Shown piece after piece: positions 1 through 10,693 of a DNA stretch of 64,000 nt (its first letter is position 1; the number at the start of each line of letters is the position of its first letter). The translations under genes and the position numbers were made by a program. The stretch comes from JAIBJN01 sp035461525. Lineage in GTDB: Bacteria > Actinomycetota > Thermoleophilia > Gaiellales > Gaiellaceae. A model generated the notes under the pieces. That model was not told the origin of the DNA. It searched no databases and saw only the letters and a program-made list of their open reading frames with translations. The stretch is taken from contig DATHVD010000040.1 of NCBI GenBank assembly GCA_035461525.1, positions 1 to 64,000 of the forward strand, read 5' to 3'.

Positions 1-740
1 CGCTCGCGCGGGTCCGCCTCGGAGATCCGAGGCGCGACGATCGCGACGCCGCCGAGGGCCGCGGCCGCAACAGCCGCGTCCGCGGCGGCCAGGCCTCCGT
101 GCCCGTAGCGCGACCCGGTCCCGACGATGCCTGGCCCGATGGCGCACACCACCGCGCCGGCGCCTGCCCGGGCGCAGGCGGCGAGCGCGGAGGCCGCCGA
201 GACGGCGGCCAACTCCCCGCCGAAGCACGCGCCGGCTGCGACGGTCAGCCGCAGGAGCTCGCTCTCGCGGAGCGCGCGGACGGAGTCCGAGAGCGGCACC
301 GGCAGCGCTCCGCCCGGAAGCTGGACGTACGCGACTCCGACCTCGCTGCCGAGGCCTGCGCAGGCCGGCCCGACCTGGCTGTGGAGCGAGCAGCAGACGA
401 CGGGCATCCCCGCGAGGGGCCGGCCGCCCTCCGCCCCACCGCTCTCCTCCGCGTGGGCGACGGCGTGCTGGAGCGACGTATACGGGAGCTTCATCACGTG
501 CGCGCCGGGCTCGGCGGCGAGCCCGAGGCCGCGCGTCAGATTCGCGTGGAGGACGTCGTAGCCGCCAGAGCCGAGGCCGAGCTCGACGGCCTGGACGTTG
601 ACGAGGACGTCGTCGCCGAGCGCGACAGGGCCGGTCAGCTCCGGATAGGCGACGCACGGGCGAGCGTCCACCGCCAGCCGGACGAGCCCGTCGTGACGCT
701 CCGCGATCGCAGTGACCGTGCCGCGCCGGAGGGTCAGCAC
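1..740 (-). CDS. DUF3866 family protein (C-terminus outside window)
   Basis: The minus-strand reading frame is open from a GTG start to the window edge, about 246 codons. It begins with an LTLRRGTV-type strand and continues through AYPELTGPV and GLGSGGYDVLHANLTRG, features I associate with the actinobacterial DUF3866 family. The biochemical role of that family is not known. A glycine/alanine-rich middle part (GPGIVGTGSRYGHGG) may form a ligand-binding loop, but this is inference. The start lies one base after the stop of the upstream M20 peptidase gene, so the two are almost certainly co-transcribed. The GTG was chosen because it gives this tight junction. The C-terminus cannot be seen. Confidence 0.72.
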   Translation of the reverse strand, partial: MLTLRRGTVTAIAERHDGLVRLAVDARPCVAYPELTGPVALGDDVLVNVQAVELGLGSGGYDVLHANLTRGLGLAAEPGAHVMKLPYTSLQHAVAHAEESGGAEGGRPLAGMPVVCCSLHSQVGPACAGLGSEVGVAYVQLPGGALPVPLSDSVRALRESELLRLTVAAGACFGGELAAVSAASALAACARAGAGAVVCAIGPGIVGTGSRYGHGGLAAADAAVAAAALGGVAIVAPRISEADPRE

Positions 741-741
741 G

Positions 742-1848
742 TCAGCCCTCGCGGGCGGCGTCGACGAACGCGAGCGTGACGCCGACCATCGCCTCGAGGT
801 CGGCGACCGCTATCTCCTCGTCGGCCGTGTGGATCTTGGCCATCCCGTTGGCGACGTTGACGCAGGAGACGCCCCGCTCGACGAGCACGTTGACGTCGGA
901 GCCCCCGCCGACTTCGATCTCGGTCACGGGGAGCCCGCAGCGCTCGAGCGCCGTCCGGGCGAGCGAGAGCGCGCGGTCGTCGGGGGCGAGCCGGTACGCG
1001 CGGTATTGGCTCCGCACCTCTGTCTCCACCTCGCACTCGCACACGGCCGCCGCGAAGGCGAAGCAGTCGAGCATCTCCTGGACGAGGTCCGCGAGCTTGC
1101 GCTCGTCCCGTGACCTGGCCTCGGCGGCGAGCCGGCAGGTTGCGGGAACGACGTTCCGCGCGCTCCCGCCCTCTACGGTGCCGACGTTCGCGGTCGTCTC
1201 GGCGTCGAGACGGCCGAGGCGGAGGTCGGACACGGCCCGCGCCGCCGCGGCGATCGCGGACGCACCGTCCTCCGGGTTGATGCCCGCGTGGGCGGGGCGG
1301 CCTGTGAAGACGACGTCGAGCGTCCGGGCCGAGGGCGCGGCCACCACGACCTCCCCGATTGCGCCGGCGTAGTCGTAGACGACGCCGACCCTCGCTCGAA
1401 GCCGCTCGATGTCGAAGGCGTAGGCGCCCTGGAGCCCGACCTCCTCGCGGGTCGTGAAGACGAGCTCGACGCCCGCGTGCGGCCGCCCCTCGGCGAGCAG
1501 GAGGCGAGCGGACTCGAGCATGACCGCGACCGCGGCCTTGTTGTCGGCGCCGAGGATCGTCCCCGCGGCATTCCGGACGACGCCGTCCTCCACGGCCGGC
1601 TCGATCGGCCCGGCGGGCGGCACCGTGTCCATGTGGGCGCAGAGAAACACGGGCGCTCCGGCCGCGGAGTCGGTCGCGGGCAGGCGGGCGAGCAGGTTGC
1701 CGGCCGGGTCGCCCTCGGCGTCGACGCCCAGGTCGCGGAGGTATGCTCGCACGTGCGCCGCCACAGCGTCCTCACTGCCCGACGGGCTCGGAATCGCCGC
1801 GAGCTCGAGGAAGAGCGGGAGCACCTCCGAGGCCCAGGTCGTGGTCAC
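742..1848 (-). CDS. M20-family metallopeptidase, PepT-like
   Basis: A 368-residue cytosolic zinc-dependent peptidase or amidohydrolase of the M20 type. The metal-binding series is visible: CAHMDTV near residue 80, GADNKA near 120 and TREEVGL near 150, followed by the dimerisation domain with GRPAHAG and a late GGGSDVN segment. This pattern fits the peptidase-T-like branch that trims short peptides, but the substrate is not fixed by sequence. A longer frame reaches further upstream. I chose the GTG start because a TAGAAT box sits exactly 7 nt before it, the leaderless arrangement used throughout this window, and because homology begins there. The DUF3866 gene follows directly. Confidence 0.86.
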   Translation of the reverse strand: MTTTWASEVLPLFLELAAIPSPSGSEDAVAAHVRAYLRDLGVDAEGDPAGNLLARLPATDSAAGAPVFLCAHMDTVPPAGPIEPAVEDGVVRNAAGTILGADNKAAVAVMLESARLLLAEGRPHAGVELVFTTREEVGLQGAYAFDIERLRARVGVVYDYAGAIGEVVVAAPSARTLDVVFTGRPAHAGINPEDGASAIAAAARAVSDLRLGRLDAETTANVGTVEGGSARNVVPATCRLAAEARSRDERKLADLVQEMLDCFAFAAAVCECEVETEVRSQYRAYRLAPDDRALSLARTALERCGLPVTEIEVGGGSDVNVLVERGVSCVNVANGMAKIHTADEEIAVADLEAMVGVTLAFVDAAREG

Positions 1849-1855
1849 GGCCCCG

Positions 1856-1861
1856 ATTCTA
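1856..1861 (-). promoter_or_regulatory. -10 box of leaderless promoter for the M20 gene
   Basis: TAGAAT on the minus strand, 7 nt before the GTG start, so transcription should begin at or next to the start codon. No convincing -35 hexamer is visible. It implies that the M20-DUF3866 pair can be transcribed independently of pyrG. Confidence 0.6.
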
Positions 1862-1903
1862 GGCGCCCCCTGTGGACGCGTCGCGTCACGCCCTCGGCAC
1901 GAA

Positions 1904-1968
1904 GCGCGCACCACGCGTGCGCTTTTCCTCGCTACGCTCATAGCGGGTGGTGGTCCGGGGTGGCCCCG
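1904..1968. repeat. Triple-hairpin interspersed repeat, copy 1
   Basis: One of four related copies (others near 14238, 32376 and 45950). It contains three successive short palindromes: GCGCAC...GTGCGC, CGCT-CAT-AGCG and CGGGG-TGG-CCCCG. It lies in the 237-bp gap between pyrG and the M20 gene. The middle stem has a different loop from copies 2 and 3 but remains perfectly paired. A TACGCT box lies inside the element on the plus strand. Confidence 0.6.
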
Positions 1969-2085
1969 AGGCGAACGAAAGCCGACGTCGTTGCGCGGGC
2001 CCCCGAGACCACGGTTTCTGCGAGCGCGGGCTTCGTGCTCCTGGTCCGGCCGCCCGCAGGCGCACTCCGGCCGCCCGTCGCTGTG

Positions 2086-3728
<1,643 letters not shown>

Positions 3729-3732
<4 letters not shown>

Positions 3733-4940
3733 GGGCGCCTTCCGAGCGCGTCGAGCTCGCGCAGTCCCGGCGTCCGCTCGATCAGGCGTCCGAGCGACGT
3801 CCGCTCTCCGAGGAGGGTGAGCCCCGCGAGGGCCGCGATCGCGGCGAAACGGGCTCGTCCGTGCAGTCGTGCCACGGATCTCAACCCTAGCACGGCCCCG
3901 AGCGCATTCGATCCGGCGTCCCCCAGCATGGCCTTCTCGCGCAGATCGTAGGGAAGGAGGAGGACGGCGAGCCCGGAGGGCGCCCGCAGCGGGGCGGCGG
4001 CGAGGAGGTAGGCCTTGAGCGCACGGCCGGGCTTCGTGTCGAGCTGGTTGAGCGCGTTGGCCGAGAGCCCGACGAGGAGGGCGCCCGAGACCGAGCGCGT
4101 GCGCAAGAGCCCGACGAAGGGGATGCCCGCAAGCTTGAGGACGCCGGTCGTCCGGCGCGCGGCGAGGTGGGCGCGGAAGCCGCGTTCGCCGCCGCTCCAG
4201 AGGTCGTCGGCGAGGCCGATCGCCGCCACCGCGGCCACGGCGGGGTCGCGGCCGACGCCGGCGAGCCAGCCGACAAGCGGCAGGCGCAGACCGCGATGGT
4301 TGACCGCGAGCGGCCCGAGGGCGACGGCGGCGTCGCGGAGCTGCCGCCCCCGGTGGAGGAAGCCCACGAGGTTCCTCGCCGTCGGGCGGTGGTCGAGCTC
4401 GAGCTCGAGCTCCTCGACGGCGAGCAGGGCGTGCAGAGCGTCCACCGTCATCCTCGCCTCGCAGCCGAACCCGGGCGCGAGCGGGAAGACCGCGGCGCGC
4501 GCCCGCGGGCTCAGGAGCCGCTGACCGGAGAGCGGCTCGACCATCGTCCGGCCCGTGCGCAGGCGGATGAGGTCGCGGGCGACGCGCTTCGCAAGCCCGA
4601 AGCCGCCGCCGATCCGGTGCCGGAAGGCGGCGATCGCGAGGTCCGCCCCGCTCTCGGCGAGCGGCGCGAGCGAGCCGCGCAGGTCGGCGTCGGCGAGCAG
4701 CAGCGGGCCCGGAGGCGCGGCGCGCTCGCCCGCCGACAGCGCCTCGCCCTTCCCGAGCCGCTCGACGCGGAGGACGACGGCCCCGGCGGCCTCGGCGCGC
4801 TCGGCCGTGGCGTCCTCGGAGCGGCCGTCGACGACGATCACCTCCGCGCCCGGGAAGTCCCGGCGAAGGGTCTCGACGGTCTCGCCGACCCGCTCCTCCT
4901 CGTTGCGGGCTGCGACGAGGATGGTGAGGCCGTCAGTCAC
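3729..4940 (-). CDS. GT2 glycosyltransferase fused to a MraY/WecA-like phosphoglycosyl-transferase domain
   Basis: A 403-residue two-domain protein. Residues 1 to about 210 are a GT-A family-2 domain: ILVAARNEEERV at the N-terminus, VIVVDGRSEDAT near 35 and a DAD metal motif near 84. Residues from about 235 onward resemble polyprenyl-phosphate N-acetylhexosamine-1-phosphate transferases: a GLADD pair at 242-246, NALNQLDTKPGRALK at 295-309 and LGDAGSNALG at 339-348, with hydrophobic stretches between. The histidine-rich motif of MraY is not seen and the membrane core is short. It overlaps pyrG by 4 nt and the MctB/SteB-like gene by 8 nt. It probably builds or modifies a lipid-linked saccharide. 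The precise donor and acceptor cannot be read from sequence. Confidence 0.75.
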
Positions 4941-5871
4941 CCTCGGGGGCCGGGAGCGGCTCGATGGGAGGAACGACGCCGTCGGAGCCCTCGTCGACTC
5001 CGTAGTTGCCCGGCTCTGCGCCGGCGAGGAGGAGCGCGAGGGCGAGGCGCCCCGAGGGGGCGTCGACGTCGTCCACGCTCGAGATCCCCTGCTCGCGGTA
5101 GAAGTCGATCAGCTCCGGCGCGGCCGACGTCTCGGCGACGCCGACGACCGGCACTCCGGTGCCGTCGAGGCCGCGCACGAGCGCCTCCAGGAGCGACGTC
5201 GTGGCGCGCACCTCGGCCGCGGCCTCGTCGCCGCCGTCGGCGACGTCCTCCGGCGGCGCCCACGTGCCGACGACAACGGCCCCGTCGACCGGCAGCGAGG
5301 TCGTCCCCGACCGCTCCTCGACGAGCCGCGTGGCGAGCGAGTCCCAGAGCGGCGTCTCCCCGCCCTCGACGAGCTCCCGACCCAGCTCGCGGCCGAGCGC
5401 GGAGAAGTCGTCCTCCCCGCGCGCGTACGCCGCGAGCGCCTCGTCGCCCTCGAGCGCGGCGTGGAGGTCGCTTCCGTCCACCGGGACGTCGAGCCCGACC
5501 ACGCGCAGAGGAGCTATCCCGCCGGCGTCGGCGAGCGTCCGCTCGACGGCCGCGCGCATGCTCCCGTCCACGGGACCGAGGAAGAGCACGGCGACGCTGC
5601 GGCCCTCCAGGCGACTGTCCATCAGCGCCGGATAGGCGCGGGCGAAGAGCTCCTCGGTGGCGGCACCGCGGCGGACGGCCGCGTCCGCGCGCTCCTCCGC
5701 GCCCTGCACGTCCTCGTCGAGCCGGCGCTCGAGCTCGGCGATGCGGTTGCGCTCGAACGACTCCTCGGCGTCGGAGACCTTGCCGGAGAGCGCGACGCCG
5801 AGGAGGATCCCCACGGCGAGCGCGACGAAAACCGCGGCGAGCGACGCCACGTGATAGCGGAGGCCGAACAC
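4933..5871 (-). CDS. MctB/SteB-like membrane-anchored protein (copper transporter family, DUF3186)
   Basis: A 312-residue protein with an N-terminal transmembrane helix (about residues 8-29), then a coiled-coil of roughly 50 residues (EESFERNRIAELERRL) and an extracytoplasmic alpha/beta domain. This architecture and its position between steA and pyrG match Rv1698 of Mycobacterium tuberculosis, reported both as a copper-efflux porin (MctB) and as the corynebacterial SteB partner of SteA in cell separation. No cysteine or methionine cluster typical of copper binding is evident, so I favour an envelope or division role. The C-terminus is rich in acidic residues and proline. Confidence 0.75.
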   Translation of the reverse strand: MFGLRYHVASLAAVFVALAVGILLGVALSGKVSDAEESFERNRIAELERRLDEDVQGAEERADAAVRRGAATEELFARAYPALMDSRLEGRSVAVLFLGPVDGSMRAAVERTLADAGGIAPLRVVGLDVPVDGSDLHAALEGDEALAAYARGEDDFSALGRELGRELVEGGETPLWDSLATRLVEERSGTTSLPVDGAVVVGTWAPPEDVADGGDEAAAEVRATTSLLEALVRGLDGTGVPVVGVAETSAAPELIDFYREQGISSVDDVDAPSGRLALALLLAGAEPGNYGVDEGSDGVVPPIEPLPAPEGD

Positions 5872-5909
5872 GATGGGAGGTTAGATGGCCGATCGAGAAT
5901 CTGGATGGG

Positions 5910-6341
5910 CTAGACGGAGGCGGCCGTCTGGCAGAGGTCTTGCAGGCGCTTGAGGGCGCGTTCGGGCAGGTTGCGGGCTCCCTCGAGGACGAGGCGGTGC
6001 CAGGGGCCCGAGACGGAGACCGTCGCCTTCGTCTTGCCCGTCCCGGCGTTGTCGAGGACGATCGCCGCCTCGATGCCCTGCTTGACGTCGAGCCAGCGGA
6101 GCTCCCAGCCCTCCAGCACCCGGGTCAGGACGATCAGACCCTGGCCCTCCGGCCGGCGCAGGAGCCCCGGCGACGTGCTGCGGACGATTTGCCAGCGCGC
6201 GTTCTCGGCCAGGCCGCGCCGGTCGGGCTCGACGCCGGTGTAGGCCGGCCACCAGTCGGGCAGGTGGTACGGCTCCGCGAGCAGGCGCCAGACGTCCCTG
6301 CGGTCCGAGAGGAGCTCGCCGGTCGCCTCGACGACGCTCAT
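5910..6341 (-). CDS. SRPBCC-fold protein (polyketide cyclase/dehydrase-like)
   Basis: A 143-residue single-domain protein beginning with the strand-helix pattern of START/SRPBCC proteins (VEATGELLSDRRDVWRLLAEPYHLPDWWPAY) and ending in the long amphipathic C-terminal helix that closes the ligand cavity. The family binds hydrophobic ligands or acts in ubiquinone, polyketide or lipid chemistry, and no specific ligand can be assigned. The ATG overlaps the steA stop by 4 nt, so it is translationally coupled to the envelope protein SteA. It sits between steA and the MctB-like gene, which are normally adjacent, so it is an insertion into that conserved pair. Confidence 0.75.
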   Translation of the reverse strand: MSVVEATGELLSDRRDVWRLLAEPYHLPDWWPAYTGVEPDRRGLAENARWQIVRSTSPGLLRRPEGQGLIVLTRVLEGWELRWLDVKQGIEAAIVLDNAGTGKTKATVSVSGPWHRLVLEGARNLPERALKRLQDLCQTAASV

Positions 6342-7474
6342 TCGAGGCCGACGAGCGAGCGGAGCCAGGCGGCGACGAGGCCGAGGAGCCGCCGCAGCTC
6401 CGGCGAGGCGACGAGCACGGCGGTCACGACCGCCGCGGAGGCCAGCGCAAAGACACCGACCATGCCGAAGCCGATCCGTGGGCGGAAGAGGCGCGAGACG
6501 CCGCGCGCGTCGACGAGCTTCTCGCCCACCTTGAGGCGCGTCAGGAACGTCGAGGCCATGCCGGCCCGGTTCCGCTCCAGGAACTCGATCAGGTTGAAGC
6601 GCGTGCCGACGGCGACGATCAGCTCGGCGCCCTTCTCGTAGGCGAGGAGCATGGCGGCGTCCTCGGAGATGCCCGGCGTCGGCATGACGGTCGAGGGGAG
6701 GCCGATGCGGTCGAGGCGGTCGCGCCCGGGGGCACGGCCGTCGGCATAGGCGTGGACCACGAGCTCCGCGCCCGACTGGAGCGCCCGGTCGGAGACCGAG
6801 TCCATGTCGCCGACGATCACGTCGGGCTTGTACCCGGCCGCCAGGAGGGCGTCCGCGCCGCCGTCCACGGCGACGAGGACCGGCCGGAAGTCGGCGATGT
6901 AGGGCCCGACGATCGAGAGATCGCGCTTCGTGTCGGGACTGCGCGCGACGACGAGCGCGTGCCGGTCCCGGAAGCGGGTGCGGAGCTGCGGCATCTGGAC
7001 ATCCTCGGAGAGGAGCGCCGTCTCCTCCCGCAGGTGCCGGAGCGTGTTCTCGGCGAACGCCTCGAGCGCGAGGCTGACGCGGCTCCGCTGCTCGTCGAGG
7101 TCCTGGGCGAGCTCCCGCTCGTCGCGCGCGAGGCCGGCGGCGAGCCGCGTGCCGTTCCGGTAGAGGCTGGAGCCGCGCACGACGAGGTGCTCGCCCTCCC
7201 TGACGTCGTCGAAGAGCTCGGCCCCCGGGGCGTCGATCAGGCAGACGCCCCCGCGGACGAGCGTCAGGGGGCCTGCGTTCGGGTACTCGCCGGTCGAGGA
7301 GGGCGACACGTTGACGACCACGCGGACGCCGCTCTCGAGCAGCTCCTCGGCGGAGATGCGGTCGAGGTTGGGGTGGTCGATGATGGCGATGTCGCCCGCG
7401 CCGATGCGCTTGACGAGGCGCTTCGTGCGCCGGTCGAGCTTCGCGGTCCCCGTGTACTCGACGAACGTCGCCAT
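6338..7474 (-). CDS. steA: SteA-like protein (putative cytokinetic ring / thiamin-pyrophosphokinase-fold protein)
   Basis: A 378-residue protein matching the Rv1697/SteA family by content and by position between recN and the MctB-like gene. The N-terminal part (TGTAKLDRRTKRLVKRI, AIIDHPNLDRISAEELL) is typical of that family. The middle carries a thiamin-pyrophosphokinase-like nucleotide fold with DGGADALLAAGYKPDVIVGDMDS split over residues about 205-230. A C-terminal hydrophobic helix (GMVGVFALASAAVVTAVLVA) anchors it to the membrane. In Corynebacterium, SteA and SteB were reported to affect cell separation. The ATG overlaps the recN stop by 1 nt. A much longer frame continues upstream but is only a shadow of recN. 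Confidence 0.83.
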   Translation of the reverse strand: MATFVEYTGTAKLDRRTKRLVKRIGAGDIAIIDHPNLDRISAEELLESGVRVVVNVSPSSTGEYPNAGPLTLVRGGVCLIDAPGAELFDDVREGEHLVVRGSSLYRNGTRLAAGLARDERELAQDLDEQRSRVSLALEAFAENTLRHLREETALLSEDVQMPQLRTRFRDRHALVVARSPDTKRDLSIVGPYIADFRPVLVAVDGGADALLAAGYKPDVIVGDMDSVSDRALQSGAELVVHAYADGRAPGRDRLDRIGLPSTVMPTPGISEDAAMLLAYEKGAELIVAVGTRFNLIEFLERNRAGMASTFLTRLKVGEKLVDARGVSRLFRPRIGFGMVGVFALASAAVVTAVLVASPELRRLLGLVAAWLRSLVGLE

Positions 7475-9129
7475 CAGCCTTTGCCTGCGGGCCGCAGGGT
7501 GGAGAGGAACTCGGCGCCTCCCAGCATACGTTCCAGCTCTTCCCTGCGCTCCGAGTCCGAAAGCGGCTCGATGCGGGTGTGCGTGGGGTCGCCCGGTACC
7601 TTCTCGACCCGGAAGTGGGCGCCGGCCGCGCTCGCGATCTGCGGCAGGTGCGTGATCGTGAGGATCTGGGCGGTGGCGGCCAGGCGGGAGAGCGCGTCCG
7701 CGACGGCGTGGGCGGTGCGCCCGCCGATGCCGGCGTCGATCTCGTCGAAGACGATCGTCGGCTCGCCGGCCGAGGCGTGGGCGACGGCGCGCAGCGCGAG
7801 CGCGATGCGCGAGAGCTCGCCGCCCGACGCCGTCTCCGCGGCGGGGGCGAAGGGAAGCCCGGCGTTCGGGCGGACGAGGAACGAGACGGCGTCGGCGCCC
7901 GCCGGGCCCGGCTCGCGCGCCTCGAGCTCGGCGCGGAACTCGCCGTCGCCGAGGCCGAGGCCGGCGAGCTCGGCCGCCACCGCTTCGGCGAACGCGGGCG
8001 CCGCCGCGGCGCGGGCGGCGGAGAGCTCTGCGGCCAGGCCGGCGACGGCCGCCTCGGCTGTCGCGACCGCGCGCTCGGCCTCCTCCAGGGGGTCTGCCCC
8101 GGCCTCGAGGCGGTCGAGCTCGGCGCGGGCGCCGGCGGCGCGCTCGAGCAGCTCCTCGACCGTGGCCGCGCCGAAGCGCCTGCGCGCCTCCGCCATCCGC
8201 TCGAGGTCGCGCTCGACCGCGTCGAGCCTGCCTGGCTCGGCCTCGAGCGAGGCGAGGAACGCTCGCAGGCTGGAGGAGGTCTCGCGCAGGCGGATCTCGC
8301 CCTCCCCCAGCTCGGCGGCCGGCTCGGCGAGCTCGGGCGCGAGGCCGGCGACGTCCTCGAGCACGCGCGCCGCGCGGGCGACGCGGTCGAGCGCCCCGTC
8401 GTCGCCGTGCTCGGGCGCCAGCGCCTCGGCCGCCGCCGAGGCCGCCTCGGCCAGCTCGGTCGTGTGGCGCAGCCGCTCCCGGTCGGCCAGGAGTCGCTCC
8501 TCGTCGCCGGCCTCCATCCCCGCCGTGCGGGCGACGAGCTCGCGCAGCTCCTGCACGCGCGTCTCCCGGCCTGCGGCGTCGCGCGAGAGCTCGTCGCGGC
8601 GGCGGCGCGCGAAGACGAGGTCCCGCCAGGCGGCGCGCATGTCGGCCCGGCGCCTGAGCTGCTCCTCCCCGGCGAAGGCGTCGAGGACGTCGAGCTGGTG
8701 CGAAGGCCGGGCGAGGCGCCGCTGCTCGAACTGGCCGGACATAGCGAGCAGGCGCTCGACGAGCGCCGCGAGGTCCTCGCGCGGCACCGCGCGGCCCCAG
8801 GCGTAGGCGCGCGTGCGCCCGTCCGCGAAGACGCGGCGCGCGGCGACCAGGCCCTCCTCGCCCGCAGGCCTCAGCTCGGCGATCGCCTCCAGCCCGGGGT
8901 CGTCGAGAAGGCCGTCCGGGAGGTCGAGCTCCGCCTCCACGTACGCCTCCTCCGCCCCGGGCCCGAGGTAGGCGGCGTCGCCGGGGGCGCCGAGCAGGAG
9001 CCCGATCGCCTGGGCGAGGATCGTCTTCCCCGCGCCGGTCTCGCCCGTGACGGCGTTCAGCCCGGGCGCGAGCGCGAGGTCGGCTTCGCGGATGAGGACG
9101 AAGTTCTCGATGCGGAGGCGGCGGAGCAT
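7474..9129 (-). CDS. recN: DNA repair protein RecN
   Basis: An SMC-like ATPase of 551 residues acting in double-strand-break repair, close to the usual family length. The N-terminal half-ATPase has LRIENFVLIREADL and Walker A GETGAGKT near residues 29-36. Two long coiled-coil arms flank a short hinge. The C-terminal half shows the signature SGGELSRIALALRAV and Walker B TIVFDEIDAGIGG. It lies 9 nt after nadK, in the conserved tlyA-nadK-recN order, and its stop overlaps the steA start. No LexA-type operator is visible because the gene is internal to the operon. Confidence 0.95.
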   Translation of the reverse strand: MLRRLRIENFVLIREADLALAPGLNAVTGETGAGKTILAQAIGLLLGAPGDAAYLGPGAEEAYVEAELDLPDGLLDDPGLEAIAELRPAGEEGLVAARRVFADGRTRAYAWGRAVPREDLAALVERLLAMSGQFEQRRLARPSHQLDVLDAFAGEEQLRRRADMRAAWRDLVFARRRRDELSRDAAGRETRVQELRELVARTAGMEAGDEERLLADRERLRHTTELAEAASAAAEALAPEHGDDGALDRVARAARVLEDVAGLAPELAEPAAELGEGEIRLRETSSSLRAFLASLEAEPGRLDAVERDLERMAEARRRFGAATVEELLERAAGARAELDRLEAGADPLEEAERAVATAEAAVAGLAAELSAARAAAAPAFAEAVAAELAGLGLGDGEFRAELEAREPGPAGADAVSFLVRPNAGLPFAPAAETASGGELSRIALALRAVAHASAGEPTIVFDEIDAGIGGRTAHAVADALSRLAATAQILTITHLPQIASAAGAHFRVEKVPGDPTHTRIEPLSDSERREELERMLGGAEFLSTLRPAGKG

Positions 9130-9138
9130 CGGGGCCCG

Positions 9139-9930
9139 TTATGCGAAGACGGCGTGGTAGCGGGAGAGGAAGGTCACCGCCGGGAGGACGGCGAGGCGGC
9201 AGCGCTCCTTCCCGACGGCGACCTCGACGGCGCCGTCGTGCTCGAGCTCCCCGACGGCGTCGCCGTCGACGAGGACGGTCACCGGGAGGTCGTGCGAGCG
9301 GTTGGCGATGCGCAGGCCGATCCCGCGCGGGACGACGAGCGGCCGGTGGCGCACCGAGTGCGGGGCCACGAAGGAAATCGCCATCGCCTCGAGGCCCCAC
9401 ATGAGGACGGGCCCGCCGTTGGAGAGGTTGTAGCCGGTCGAGCCCGAGGGAGTGGCGCAGATGATCCCGTCGCACGGCTGCTCGCTCAGCTCCTCGCCGC
9501 CGACCTCCCAGCCGAGGTCGACCATCCGCCCCGGCGCCGAGCTCGTGACGACGAGGTCGTTGACCGCGGGCCGCGTCTCCCCTGCGAGCCGGACGTCGAG
9601 CGTGCAGAGATCGACGACGCGGAACTCGCCGGCGAACGCCCGCCGCAGAGCCGGATCGAGCCGGTCGCCCTCGACCGTGGTCAGGAAGCCGACGCGGCCG
9701 AAGTTGACGCCGAAGACCGGCGTCCCCCCACCCAGCGTGGCGCCGAGGGCCCGCAGCATCGTCCCGTCTCCGCCCAGGACGACGACGAGATCGAGGCCCC
9801 CCTCCTCGACGGGCGCGACCTCGACGCCCGCCTCGGCGGCGAGCTCCTCCAGCCGGCGCCGCGCGGCGGCGATCGTCTCCGGCCGGCCGAAGGTGGTCAT
9901 GACGCCGACCCTGCGCACGGGCTCCGGCAC
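9139..9930 (-). CDS. nadK: NAD kinase
   Basis: Phosphorylates NAD to NADP in the cytosol. The 263-residue protein has the GGDGTML catalytic/nucleotide loop near residue 53, the second conserved region VNDLVV where many homologues have an NE pair, and ATPSGSTGYNLSNGGP in the C-terminal beta domain. The Asp in place of the common Glu after Asn is a conservative deviation. It lies 4 nt downstream of tlyA and 9 nt upstream of recN, the classical trio in Gram-positive bacteria. Confidence 0.95.
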   Translation of the reverse strand: MPEPVRRVGVMTTFGRPETIAAARRRLEELAAEAGVEVAPVEEGGLDLVVVLGGDGTMLRALGATLGGGTPVFGVNFGRVGFLTTVEGDRLDPALRRAFAGEFRVVDLCTLDVRLAGETRPAVNDLVVTSSAPGRMVDLGWEVGGEELSEQPCDGIICATPSGSTGYNLSNGGPVLMWGLEAMAISFVAPHSVRHRPLVVPRGIGLRIANRSHDLPVTVLVDGDAVGELEHDGAVEVAVGKERCRLAVLPAVTFLSRYHAVFA

Positions 9931-9934
9931 GGCC

Positions 9935-10657
9935 CTAGCTCGCCTCCTCGAGCTGGAGGAGGTACTCCACGTTCCCCTTCGGACCGCGGAGCGGCGACTC
10001 GACGACTCCGAGGACGCGGGCGCCCCACACGGGCGCGAGCGCGACGACCTCGTCGAGGACGCGGCGGCGCACCTCGGGGTCGCGGACGACCCCGCCCCTG
10101 CCGACGTCGGCGGGGCCCGCCTCGAACTGGGGCTTCACGAGGACGACGGCGCGCCATCCCGGCGCGACGCACGCGAGCGCCGGCGGCAGCGCCTTGGCGA
10201 GCCCGATGAAGGAGACGTCGCAGGTGACGACGCCCGGGCGGAAGGGCAGGTCCTCGCAGCGCAGGTCGCGGACGTTCGTGCGCTCGAGGACGGTCACGCG
10301 CGGGTCCTCGCGCAGCCGCGGGTGCAGCTGCCCGTAGCCGACGTCGAGGGCGACGACGCGTGCGGCGCCGGCCTGGAGGAGGCAGTCGGTGAAGCCCCCG
10401 GTCGAGGCGCCGACGTCGAGGCAGTCGGCGCCCGCGACGTCGACGCCGAGCTCCGTCAGGGCGTGCGCGAGCTTCTCGCCGCCCCGGGAGACGAACCGCG
10501 GCGCCTCGGTCAGCTCCAGCGCCACGTCGTCCCCGACGGGCTCGCCCGCCTTCGAGAACCCCTTGACGCGACCGGCGAGGACGAGCGCCTGCGCCTGCGA
10601 GCGGCTCTCGGCCAGCCCGCGCTCGACGAGCGCCACGTCCAGCCGCTTCCTCTTCAC
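9935..10657 (-). CDS. tlyA: TlyA-family 16S/23S rRNA 2'-O-methyltransferase
   Basis: A 240-residue protein with an N-terminal S4 RNA-binding domain (KRKRLDVALVERGLAESRSQAQALVLAGRV) followed by an FtsJ-like Rossmann methyltransferase with the AdoMet loop DVGASTGGFTD and the later CDVSFIGL and VKPQFEAG motifs that hold catalytic residues. TlyA enzymes methylate C1409/C1920 of rRNA in mycobacteria and affect capreomycin susceptibility. Older annotations call them hemolysins. It precedes nadK and recN with 4-nt spacing, as in most Actinobacteria. Confidence 0.93.
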   Translation of the reverse strand: MKRKRLDVALVERGLAESRSQAQALVLAGRVKGFSKAGEPVGDDVALELTEAPRFVSRGGEKLAHALTELGVDVAGADCLDVGASTGGFTDCLLQAGAARVVALDVGYGQLHPRLREDPRVTVLERTNVRDLRCEDLPFRPGVVTCDVSFIGLAKALPPALACVAPGWRAVVLVKPQFEAGPADVGRGGVVRDPEVRRRVLDEVVALAPVWGARVLGVVESPLRGPKGNVEYLLQLEEAS

Positions 10658-10693
10658 GCCGAGAGCGTACCCCGTCGCCCCACCGCCGCCGTG

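Noticed and set aside
1904..1968. Repeat copies as a known riboswitch (for example fluoride or guanidine)
   Set aside because: No conserved ligand-binding loops of those classes are present, and the copies sit in mixed orientation relative to genes.
4933..5871. A confident copper-transporter assignment
   Set aside because: The family name comes from Rv1698, but this protein shows no obvious metal-binding residues. Position next to steA argues equally for an envelope role.
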